DNA of 12,638 nucleotides from an uncultured Verrucomicrobia subdivision 3 bacterium. GTDB taxonomy: Bacteria > Verrucomicrobiota > Verrucomicrobiia > Limisphaerales > UBA11358. This document shows, one piece after another, positions 5,760-12,638 of the stretch. Both the position numbers and the translations under genes were made by a program. Numbering within the stretch: position 1 is the stretch's first letter; each line of letters begins with the position of its first letter. Location: contig CAIOUK010000170.1 of the NCBI GenBank assembly GCA_903861445.1, positions 1 through 12,638 of the forward strand, read 5' to 3'. The notes under the pieces were generated by a model, which was not told the origin of the DNA, did not search any database, and was given only the letters and a program-made list of their open reading frames with translations.

Positions 5760-6613
5760 AAGTTAGCCAGTCATCGCCAGACGTTCGTTGTCAACCCGCC
5801 GCTGTCTGCGGCTTCACCCTTTTGGAACTGCTGGTGGTCATCGCCATCATCGGGGTGTTGGCGGCGTTGCTGTTGCCCGCCTTGGCCAAAGCCAAGAATC
5901 AGGCGCGCAGCACCCAATGTCTCGGCAACCTGCGGCAGTTGACCTTGTGCTGCCACCTCTACGCCGGAGATAATGATGACCTCCTGCCCCCGAATGATTC
6001 CGTGGTCACGCCGGACGGCACGCCCAACGGCCAGACCATTGCCAGCGGCGTCTCCTGGTGCCCGGATCATCCGCAGACGGACACCAACCCCGCCAGCATT
6101 CAGCAAGGCGCACTCTATGGCTACAATAATTCCCCCGCCATCTACCATTGCCCGTCCGACATGGCCACCGCGCAAACCACCAACGGCCAGCCGCTAACCG
6201 CGCTGCGCCAGCGCAGCTACAACTTGAGCCAGTCCGTCAACGGCTATTCGGCGTATCTAAACAATTACGCGGATGCGGCCAACTTGCCCGCCTTCAGTTC
6301 GCTCTCGCAAATCCAGTCCCCCGGCCCGAGCGATTTGTTTGTGTTCGTGGATGAATTACCCGCCACGCAATATGACGCGTCCTTCGGGATGCCGCCGAAA
6401 GGTTCCACCAACTATCAGGCCTGGCAGAACTGCTGGTTTGATATGCCGTCTGACCGGCATAGTCAGGGAGCCAACCTCTCCTTCGCGGACGGTCACATTG
6501 AACATTGGCATTGGCAAATGGCCAAAGTCTTCACCGGTTACGGTCAGGCGGTCGCGGCGGCAGAAATGCCGGATTATGCGCGTCTTCAAAACGCCATGCG
6601 GCAGCCGTTGTAA
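5756..6613 (+). CDS. Type II secretion-like pseudopilin with H-X9-DG domain, 285 aa
   Basis: The class III prepilin motif is textbook: G19 before FTLLELLVVIAIIGVLAALL, with Glu at position 5 of the mature protein and a following hydrophobic helix. A prepilin peptidase would cut after G19, methylate F20, and the protein would enter a type IV pilus or type II secretion-like filament. The C-terminal half contains RHSQGANLSFADGH, an exact H-X9-DG match, the processing-associated domain abundant in Planctomycetes and Verrucomicrobiota. Length (about 285) suits that family. The start is a GTG at 5756-5758 that overlaps the TGA (5757-5759) of the preceding gene; an in-frame TAA at 5750-5752 excludes any start further upstream. 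The overlap suggests translational coupling. Such proteins exist in many copies per PVC genome, so a specific role cannot be given. Confidence 0.9.
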   Translation: MKVSQSSPDVRCQPAAVCGFTLLELLVVIAIIGVLAALLLPALAKAKNQARSTQCLGNLRQLTLCCHLYAGDNDDLLPPNDSVVTPDGTPNGQTIASGVSWCPDHPQTDTNPASIQQGALYGYNNSPAIYHCPSDMATAQTTNGQPLTALRQRSYNLSQSVNGYSAYLNNYADAANLPAFSSLSQIQSPGPSDLFVFVDELPATQYDASFGMPPKGSTNYQAWQNCWFDMPSDRHSQGANLSFADGHIEHWHWQMAKVFTGYGQAVAAAEMPDYARLQNAMRQPL

Positions 6614-6736
6614 GTCTGGCGGGCAGGGCAATAATGTTTTCGTGCATCGCGCAGGCAGTTTTGCCATAGTCAAGTCGTGGCCTGAAGTTCAATTTGAAAC
6701 TAGAGCCATTCATGCTACGGTAATGTTTTCCTTTTT

Positions 6737-8332
6737 ATGATTGTCAGTATTTTCAACGACGTGATCGGCCCGGTGATGCGCGGGCCGTCGAGTTCGCATT
6801 GCGCGGCGGCACTGCGGATCGGCCGGCTCGCGCGCGATTTGATGGATGCTGATTTCAACGAGGTGCTGGTGGAGTTTGACCGCGAAGGTTCGTTGCCCAC
6901 CACGCACGACAGCCAAGGCTCGGACATGGGCTTGTTCGGCGGCTTGATGGGCTGGGACGCGGCGGATGAGCGGTTGCCCGGTTCGCCGCAGGCGTTGCGC
7001 GATACGGGTGTCAATATTCGCATCGAGACCGTGGATGTCGGCGACGAACATCCGAATACTTACCGGCTCACGTTGCGCAATGCCCGCGGCGAACAGCACT
7101 CGGTCATCGCCATCTCCACCGGCGGCGGCATCATGGAAGTGATCAACATTGACGGCTATAAGCTCTCGATGTTCGGCGATTACCACGAGACGTTGCTATA
7201 TGTCATCGGCAACAGCGCGGACTTGGTGAAGCGCGTCGCGGCGTTACCAAATGTTGATGAGGTCACGCTGCATGAGCACTGCGGCAAGCAACTCGTGGAG
7301 GTGAAGGCGGCAAAATTTTTGAGCGAGGAAACGCTCGTCGAGTTGCGGAAAGTTTGTCCCATTCTGCATGTGAAACGGCTCGCACCGGTGCTGCCGATTG
7401 CTTCGCGCAAGGATACGCGCGTGCCGTTCACGACCTGCGCGGAAATGCTCGCGTATGACGCGGGCCGGAACATTCCGCTTTGGAAGCTGGCCGTCGAATA
7501 CGAAATGGCGCGCGGTGAATTGACCGAAAAGGAAGTCATCGCGAAGATGGTGGACATCGTCCGCATCCTGCGCCGCTCCATCGCGCAGGGCATTGCGGGC
7601 ACTCAATACGACGACCGCGTGCTCGGTCATCAGAGTGGCAAGTTCAACGATTTGATGGTGGCGGGCAAATTGCTCAACGGCGGCGCGCTCAACCGCATCG
7701 TGCTTTACGTCACGTCGCTGATGGAAGTGAAAAGCTCCATGGGCGTCATCGTCGCCGCGCCAACGGCGGGCGCGTGTGCGGCCTTGCCGGGTGCGGTGAT
7801 TGCGATGGCGGAGGAAATGAAATTATCCGAGGAAGAAATGGCGAGGGCCATGCTGGCCAGTGGTCTCATCGGCGTCTTCATCGCGACGCGCTGGACGTTT
7901 GCGGCGGAAGTCGGCGGCTGCCAGGCGGAAGGCGGCTCGGCGGCGAGCATGGCGGCGGCGGCGTTAGTCGGCATGGCCGGCGGCACGTTGCTGCAATCTG
8001 TCGCGGCGGCTTCGATGGCGTTTCAGAGCATGTTGGGTTTGATTTGTGATCCCATCGGCAACCGCGTGGAAGCGCCTTGCCTCGGCAAAAATGTGATGGC
8101 AGCGAGCAACGCGCTGTCCTGCGCGAACATGGCGCTGGCGGGTTACGATCAAGTGATTCCGCTGGATGAAGTCATTGAGACGGCGCAACGCGTCGCGGGC
8201 CAGATGCCGCGCGAACTACGTTGCACCGCGCTGGGCGGACTCTCCATCACGCCGACTTCGCTCGCCATTGAGGCGAAGCTCGCGGCCAACAAAGCGGCGG
8301 CTTGCGGCAAGGGAAGTTGCGGCTGCGGCTAG
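6737..8332 (+). CDS. sdaA: L-serine dehydratase, iron-sulfur dependent, single chain
   Basis: This enzyme deaminates L-serine to pyruvate and ammonia in the cytoplasm with a catalytic [4Fe-4S] cluster. Both domains are fused in one 531-residue chain. The N-terminal beta domain carries GPVMRGPSSSHCAAALRIG (11-29), the equivalent of the usual SSHT signature. The alpha domain carries APTAGACAALPG (341-352), EVGGCQAEGGSAASMAAAAL (391-410) and LICDPIGNRVEAPC (435-448). C395, C437 and C448 have the spacing (42 and 11) of the three cluster ligands of the Legionella enzyme. The tail ends CGKGSCGCG (C523, C528, C530); in Legionella a C-terminal Cys enters the active site as the fourth ligand, so the tail may act the same way. 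Length is slightly above the usual ~450-460, from extra sequence in and after the beta domain. The ATG at 6737 begins the conserved N-terminus; no Shine-Dalgarno sequence precedes it. Confidence 0.93.
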   Translation: MIVSIFNDVIGPVMRGPSSSHCAAALRIGRLARDLMDADFNEVLVEFDREGSLPTTHDSQGSDMGLFGGLMGWDAADERLPGSPQALRDTGVNIRIETVDVGDEHPNTYRLTLRNARGEQHSVIAISTGGGIMEVINIDGYKLSMFGDYHETLLYVIGNSADLVKRVAALPNVDEVTLHEHCGKQLVEVKAAKFLSEETLVELRKVCPILHVKRLAPVLPIASRKDTRVPFTTCAEMLAYDAGRNIPLWKLAVEYEMARGELTEKEVIAKMVDIVRILRRSIAQGIAGTQYDDRVLGHQSGKFNDLMVAGKLLNGGALNRIVLYVTSLMEVKSSMGVIVAAPTAGACAALPGAVIAMAEEMKLSEEEMARAMLASGLIGVFIATRWTFAAEVGGCQAEGGSAASMAAAALVGMAGGTLLQSVAAASMAFQSMLGLICDPIGNRVEAPCLGKNVMAASNALSCANMALAGYDQVIPLDEVIETAQRVAGQMPRELRCTALGGLSITPTSLAIEAKLAANKAAACGKGSCGCG

Positions 8333-8401
8333 TGATGGTTGGTGTCATCCCAGACGAACCACCACCATTTACTTGTCACCATTAAAAATTCATTCCGTTA
8401 C

Positions 8402-9163
8402 ATGATGGCTTCAAAACTCAACCAAGTGCGCCTGTTGTGCTCACTCCTGTTCTCATTATTCCTGTTGCCGCTGCCGGCGCAGACCCCGGTGCTCGCTACC
8501 AACCAGCCAGCGAAAGCCAAGCCCGCCGCGCGCCCGCCGGACTTCGCCGGTCTCCATCGCTATCGCGAAGCCAATGCCAAACTGTCAGCGCCTGCGCCGG
8601 GCGAAAATCGAATCGTGTTTTTTGGCGACTCTATCACGGAAGCCTGGAACCGCTATCACAAGGAATTTTTTACCGGTCGGCCTTATTTTGATCGTGGTAT
8701 CAGCGGCCAGACCACGTCGCAGATGGTGATTCGTTTCCGGCCCGATGTGATTGCGCTGAAACCCAAGGTGGTGGTCATTCTCGCCGGCATCAATGACATT
8801 GCGGGCAATACCGGCCTCGCCACCTTGGAAGAAATCGAAGGCAACCTGACGTCCATGGTCGAACTGGCCAAAGCCAACGGCATTCGCGTGGTGTTGGCCT
8901 CCGCTTTACCGGCAGATCGGCTTCCGTGGCGGCGCGAATTGCCGAATCCCACCGAGAAGATTCTGGCGCTCAATGCGTGGTTAAAGGATTACGCGGCCAA
9001 AAACGGCTGTGTGTATCTGGATTATTTTTCCGCGATGGCCGATCCGCAGAATGCCATGAAGAAGGAATTGCAGGAGGATGCCGTGCATCCGAATAAAGCC
9101 GGTTATGCCGTCATGGAACCGCTGGCGGAAAAAGCCATCGCCGAGGCGTCGTCGGCCAAGTAA
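8402..9163 (+). CDS. Secreted SGNH/GDSL hydrolase, probable carbohydrate esterase, 253 aa
   Basis: All SGNH blocks are present: FFGDSITEAW with nucleophile S77; GQTTSQMV with G102; AGINDIAG with N131; and DAVHPN with D226 and H229. The enzyme therefore hydrolyses an ester, probably an acetyl group on a carbohydrate. The start at 8402 (or the adjacent ATG at 8405) gives a clean signal peptide (KLNQVRLLCSLLFSLFLLPLPAQT), so the enzyme is exported. The longer frame from the TTG at 8339 adds 21 residues of unlikely leader and was not chosen. An Ala/Pro/Lys linker (about 31-46) joins leader and catalytic domain. The GH115 glucuronidase gene follows after 63 nt on the same strand, so acetylated glucuronoxylan is a likely shared substrate; that part is inference from context. 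The serine dehydratase upstream ends 69 nt before and is probably unrelated. Confidence 0.88.
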   Translation: MMASKLNQVRLLCSLLFSLFLLPLPAQTPVLATNQPAKAKPAARPPDFAGLHRYREANAKLSAPAPGENRIVFFGDSITEAWNRYHKEFFTGRPYFDRGISGQTTSQMVIRFRPDVIALKPKVVVILAGINDIAGNTGLATLEEIEGNLTSMVELAKANGIRVVLASALPADRLPWRRELPNPTEKILALNAWLKDYAAKNGCVYLDYFSAMADPQNAMKKELQEDAVHPNKAGYAVMEPLAEKAIAEASSAK

Positions 9164-9226
9164 GTCGCGCGCCCTCGGGGCTGCGTCGTCTGCCGTCGCT
9201 CGTGCGGAAATTTAATTTTTACAAAA

Positions 9227-12145
9227 ATGAAAACTGCCTCGTTGTATTTAGCGTGCCTCACCTTCGTGCTCGTCGGTTCGTCAACCGTCTTGGCAGAGTC
9301 GTTGCCGGCATTGCCGCCCGACGGAATGGTCAGCGAAAAATATGCTGCCGGAGATTTCAAACTGGCGGATCACCAAACGGCGGCGGCGGTGCTGGTGGAC
9401 ACCAACGACAGCAAGACGGTGTTGCTGGCGGCGGGATTATTTTGCGATGACGTGGCCAGAGTCACCGGCCTTAAGCCGGAATTAAAAACGGCCGCCGGTG
9501 CGATTAAAACTGAATGTGTGATTGTCGGCTCCATCACGGGCAGTCGCATCATCCGACAGTTGATTGCGTCCGGGAAAATATCCGTGACGGAGGTTGAGGG
9601 TCAATGGGAAAGCTGCCTGATTCAAGTGGTCGAAAATCCTTTGCCGGGCGTGCAGCGCGCTCTAGTGGTGGCCGGCAGCGACCGGCGCGGCACGGCTTAT
9701 GGGCTGTTGGAAATCTCGCGGCAGATGGGCGTTTCCCCGTGGTATTACTTCGCCGACGTGCCCGTGAAAAAGAAAACTGCCGTGGCTATTCGCGTCGGTC
9801 GGTATGTTCAAAAATCTCCGTCGGTAAAATATCGGGGTGTATTTCTGAATGACGAGATGTGGGGCTTGCGGCCGTGGGCCATGAAGTCGGCGCCGCAGGA
9901 GGGTCACGGCTTGGGGCCCACGACTTACAGCAAAATTTTCGAGCTGCTGTTGCGGCTCAAGGCCAATTACCTCTGGCCGGCCATGCATGAAGGCGCGGGC
10001 GGGACCATCCCATTTAATTGTTACGAGCAAAATAAAGTCGTCGCGGATGAATTTGGTATCGTCATGGGTTCATCTCACATCGAACCCATGTTGCGCAATA
10101 ATATCCACGGGGCCGAATGGGATCGGGAATATCCGGGCGAACCTTGGGACTACGTGGTCAACCGGGATCATATTTACAAATATTGGGAAGACCGGGTCAA
10201 AGCCAATGGCCGGTATGAAAACGTCTATACGATGGGCAAGCGCGGCAAGGATGATTTTGCGGGCAGCGACATCACGGTGCCCATGCTGGAAAAAATCATC
10301 GCCGACCAGCGCCAAATTCTGACGAACCATGTCAACCCGGACATCACCAAAGTGCCGCAGGTGTTGGTCGCCTACACGGAGGTGTTGAATCTGTATAACA
10401 AAGGCGTGAAGCTGCCGGACGACGTGATTTTCTGCTGGCCGGATGACAACTACGGCTACATTCGGCAGCTCCCGAATACGCGCGAGCAATCGCGCAGCGG
10501 CGGTTCGGGTGTTTATTATCATTTTCAGTGGTTGACCGGCGCGGCGCCCGCCTATCCGTGGCTCCACACGACATCGCCGTCGCTCGTCTGGGAGGAGATG
10601 AAAAAAGCCTACGACTATAATGTGCGAAAATTGTGGGTGGTGAACGTCGGCGATCTCAAGCCCGCTGAAGTCGGCATCGAGCAATGGATGGATATGGCTT
10701 GGGACATGACGCGTTGGACGAGCTGCGATACCAAACAATTCCTGCACCGCTGGGCCGCCCGGGATTTTGGCGAACCCTATGCCGCCGCGATTGCGGACAT
10801 CATGGAAAAACATTTTCAACTGGCTTATGCCCGCCGGCCCGAACACATGGTGATGTGGGATCGCACCAAACTAGATAAATGGGATTGGTTCAGCCTCGTG
10901 AATAACAATGACGAAGCCCAGCAGCGCGTGGACGCTTACGAGCGGTTGGTTCAGCAGGTGGACAAGGTTTATCAATCGCTGCCCGTGGAAATGAAAGCCG
11001 CCTTTTTTGAAATGGTGCTCTACGATGTGAAGTGCGCCGCGCTGCACAATATAAAGGTGCTCAACGCGCAAAAGAGCCATGCCTACGGCGCGGAAAACCG
11101 GGCGAGCGCCGCCGATTACGCGGCCAAGGCGCGCGCGGCGGCGGCGGCGATTGACCAGATTATAGGGCAATACAACACCAACTTGCCGGTCGTGGGGGCC
11201 AAGTGGAACGGCATGGCGTCGCTGCCCGGCCCGTGGGGCGGGCAAGGTCATGCCTGGGATATGCCGCCGTTGAGCGACTACGCCGGTAGCGGCCCGGCTA
11301 AATTGAATCTGAGTTTGGAGGGCGGTGACCGGCTCCAGCTGCCTGCCTTCAGCGTTTACAATCAGGATAAGCGCTTCATTGATTTGTATAACTCCGGCAC
11401 CGGCCAGATTGACTGGACTTCTACCGTGTCCGCGCCGTGGATAAAATTATCCGAAAACTCCGGGCGGTTGGATCACGAAACCCGCCTCTGGGCAACCATT
11501 GACTGGACGCTTGCGCCCAAAGGCGAAGCGCAGACTGGAACCATCACTTTCTCCGGCGCGGGTAAAACCAATTCGGTGAACGTCACGCTTTTTAATCCGG
11601 TCAGTCCGTCGCGAAATGAGGTGTCGGGCTTTGTGGAAAGCCACGGTTATTTGTCCATATTGGCGCAGCATTATTCCCGAAAAATGGATCGCGATGGTGC
11701 CGGTTGGCAGGTTGTTCCTAATCTTGGTCGCAATGGTGGTGCAGTTACGGTTTTGCCATTTACGGTTTCCAGTCGGACAAACGTGGCCGATATGCTGGCG
11801 CATTCACCGGCCTTGGAATATGACACCTATCTTTTCTCCACCGGCACGGTAAATGTCGTTTTCAATTTTCTGCCGACTCATAATATCAACGCGGAACATC
11901 AGATGCGTTTTGCCATGGCGTTCGACGACAATCCGCCACAAATGGTATCCGCGAAAGGTGTGGCCAGCTCGATCAGCAACTTGATGACCGTGTCTTCCAA
12001 GCAGGCCATCGCTCGTCCGGGTCGGCACACGTTGAAAATCTGGATGACGGATCCGGGATTGGTTTTGGACAAAATTGTGATAGATGCCGGCGGCGTGCGA
12101 GATTCCTATTTTGGCCCGCCCGAATCCTACATCGCTCGTCCGTAG
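9227..12145 (+). CDS. GH115 xylan alpha-1,2-glucuronidase-like enzyme, secreted, 972 aa
   Basis: Family GH115 removes (4-O-methyl-)glucuronic acid side chains from xylan. The protein opens with a signal peptide (about 1-23, MKTASLYLACLTFVLVGSST then VLA). An N-terminal alpha/beta domain (about 40-190) includes SDRRGTAYGLLEISRQMGVSPW. The catalytic barrel follows with the strongest family marks: YRGVFLNDEMWGLRPW (202-217), FELLLRLKANYLWPAMHEG (238-256), DEFGIVMGSSHIEPM (274-288), LPDDVIFCWPDDNYGYIRQLP (from 396), GVYYHFQW (428-435) and LWVVNVGDLKP (469-479). A helical segment (about 500-650), a beta domain resembling BACON (about 710-790) and the GH115 C-terminal domain (about 798-965, GWQVVPNLGRNGGAV through HTLKIWMTDPGLVLDKIVIDAGG) complete the usual architecture at normal length. 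A few motif positions differ from those I remember for characterised members (SSHIEPM rather than SHHEPM, MGKRG rather than GMRG). The gene pairs with the SGNH esterase upstream. Confidence 0.92.
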   Translation: MKTASLYLACLTFVLVGSSTVLAESLPALPPDGMVSEKYAAGDFKLADHQTAAAVLVDTNDSKTVLLAAGLFCDDVARVTGLKPELKTAAGAIKTECVIVGSITGSRIIRQLIASGKISVTEVEGQWESCLIQVVENPLPGVQRALVVAGSDRRGTAYGLLEISRQMGVSPWYYFADVPVKKKTAVAIRVGRYVQKSPSVKYRGVFLNDEMWGLRPWAMKSAPQEGHGLGPTTYSKIFELLLRLKANYLWPAMHEGAGGTIPFNCYEQNKVVADEFGIVMGSSHIEPMLRNNIHGAEWDREYPGEPWDYVVNRDHIYKYWEDRVKANGRYENVYTMGKRGKDDFAGSDITVPMLEKIIADQRQILTNHVNPDITKVPQVLVAYTEVLNLYNKGVKLPDDVIFCWPDDNYGYIRQLPNTREQSRSGGSGVYYHFQWLTGAAPAYPWLHTTSPSLVWEEMKKAYDYNVRKLWVVNVGDLKPAEVGIEQWMDMAWDMTRWTSCDTKQFLHRWAARDFGEPYAAAIADIMEKHFQLAYARRPEHMVMWDRTKLDKWDWFSLVNNNDEAQQRVDAYERLVQQVDKVYQSLPVEMKAAFFEMVLYDVKCAALHNIKVLNAQKSHAYGAENRASAADYAAKARAAAAAIDQIIGQYNTNLPVVGAKWNGMASLPGPWGGQGHAWDMPPLSDYAGSGPAKLNLSLEGGDRLQLPAFSVYNQDKRFIDLYNSGTGQIDWTSTVSAPWIKLSENSGRLDHETRLWATIDWTLAPKGEAQTGTITFSGAGKTNSVNVTLFNPVSPSRNEVSGFVESHGYLSILAQHYSRKMDRDGAGWQVVPNLGRNGGAVTVLPFTVSSRTNVADMLAHSPALEYDTYLFSTGTVNVVFNFLPTHNINAEHQMRFAMAFDDNPPQMVSAKGVASSISNLMTVSSKQAIARPGRHTLKIWMTDPGLVLDKIVIDAGGVRDSYFGPPESYIARP

Positions 12146-12181
12146 TTCCGTCGCAAACAACTGGGATAGTTGCAAAACCTA

Positions 12182-12208
12182 GTGGCGGCAACACTCTTTT
12201 GCCGCCAC
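12182..12208 (+). terminator. Strong hairpin after the GH115 gene
   Basis: A perfect 10-bp stem (GTGGCGGCAA, 12182-12191, with TTGCCGCCAC, 12199-12208) closes a 7-nt loop, 37 nt past the GH115 stop. No T-run follows on either strand, so it is a possible factor-dependent terminator or 3'-end stabiliser, not a canonical intrinsic terminator. Confidence 0.45.
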
Positions 12209-12299
12209 CACGGAAATCTGAATGGCGCTGCTGGCGGTGTCATGATAACCTTGGCCGGTTGGTGCTTAATCTATTAACTGCAAAATTTTCAAAACTATT

Positions 12300-12638
12300 A
12301 TGATTATCGGCGTTCCCAAGGAAATCAAAGAACAGGAATATCGCGTGGCGTTGCTGCCCGGCGGTGCGTATCAACTCATCCAACGCGGGCACACTGTCCT
12401 CGTCGAGCGCGGCGCGGGCATCGGTGCCGGTTATGCCGATGCGGAATATGAAGCTGCCGGCGCGAAATTGATTGCAACGCACGAAGAAGTTTTCGCCAAG
12501 GCGGATTTGATCGTCAAGGTCAAGGAGCCGTTGCCGACGGAATATCCACTGCTGCGGCCGGGTCAGATTCTTTTCACCTATCTACACCTCGCGGCGAATC
12601 TGCCGCTCACCGAGGCGCTGATGAAATCCGGTGCGACC
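12300..12638 (+). CDS. ald: Alanine dehydrogenase, N-terminal part (3' end outside window)
   Basis: The 113 residues present follow the Bacillus-type alanine dehydrogenase N-terminus closely: MIIGVPKEIKEQEYRVALLPGG with R15, VKVKEPLP with K75, and LFTYLHLAA with H96. These are the pyruvate-binding Arg and Lys and the catalytic His of the family. The enzyme interconverts L-alanine and pyruvate plus ammonia with NAD, in the cytoplasm. The NAD-binding domain lies beyond the window. Transhydrogenase alpha subunits share this fold, but the YLHLAA and VKVKEPLP forms and the MIIGVPKE start fit Ald better. The ATG at 12300 is the conserved family start; an AT-rich leader without a Shine-Dalgarno sequence precedes it. 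A hairpin about 90 nt upstream separates it from the GH115 gene, so it is probably its own transcription unit. Confidence 0.93.
   Translation, partial: MIIGVPKEIKEQEYRVALLPGGAYQLIQRGHTVLVERGAGIGAGYADAEYEAAGAKLIATHEEVFAKADLIVKVKEPLPTEYPLLRPGQILFTYLHLAANLPLTEALMKSGAT

Noticed and set aside
6694..6724. Promoter of the serine dehydratase gene (TTGAAA then GGTAAT)
   Set aside because: The spacer is 19 bp, the -10 match is only 4 of 6, and the start point would fall almost on the ATG.
8339..8401. Extended start of the SGNH hydrolase at a TTG
   Set aside because: The added residues are not leader-like, whereas the ATG at 8402 or 8405 gives a clean signal peptide.
10070..10846. 258-codon minus-strand open frame
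   Set aside because: It lies wholly inside the GH115 coding region, resembles no family, and is explained by GC-rich codon bias.
12182..12208. Canonical intrinsic terminator
   Set aside because: The stem is strong but no T-run follows on either strand; kept only as a low-confidence terminator-like hairpin.

Overview
The window looks like a chromosomal segment from a member of the Verrucomicrobiota (PVC group), probably a soil or freshwater polysaccharide degrader. That placement is an inference. It rests on a pseudopilin ending in the H-X9-DG motif typical of PVC genomes, secreted Ig-like proteins with unnamed C-terminal domains, a GH115 alpha-glucuronidase next to a secreted SGNH esterase, and translation starts that mostly lack a Shine-Dalgarno sequence. 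Housekeeping genes run at roughly 55-60% GC. An accessory block in the middle contains stretches near 30-40% GC.

Layout. Positions 1-398 hold the 3' end of a dihydrodipicolinate synthase/N-acetylneuraminate lyase family gene. A small conserved-looking hypothetical gene of unknown function follows on the minus strand (901 down to 488), with its own terminator hairpin and a plausible promoter. Positions 902-1587 contain no convincing gene. They hold two short palindromes, a degenerate array with a period of about 21 nt (about 1036-1360), and a candidate promoter whose spacer is mostly a run of 12 C.

Positions 1588-5759 form the accessory block. A membrane-anchored Ig-like protein, GC-rich at its N-terminus and AT-rich at its C-terminus, is followed 20 nt later by a small AT-rich membrane-anchored partner gene. 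A REP-associated tyrosine transposase unit with perfect 20-bp terminal inverted repeats comes next. After it lies a second Ig-like gene that has lost its 5' part, again with an AT-rich C-terminal region, and 2 nt later a secreted HEAT-like protein. The repeated plan (GC-rich Ig stalk, AT-rich tip, AT-rich small partner) resembles polymorphic effector/partner loci. It is the best candidate here for an undescribed system, but its function is unknown.

A pseudopilin gene overlaps the end of the second partner gene. From 6737 the window returns to metabolism: a one-piece iron-sulfur L-serine dehydratase, a secreted SGNH hydrolase, a GH115 glucuronidase and the start of alanine dehydrogenase. The SGNH and GH115 enzymes could act together outside the cytoplasm on acetylated glucuronoxylan. 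Serine dehydratase and alanine dehydrogenase both yield pyruvate and ammonia from amino acids, but nothing in the sequence shows that they share an operon.
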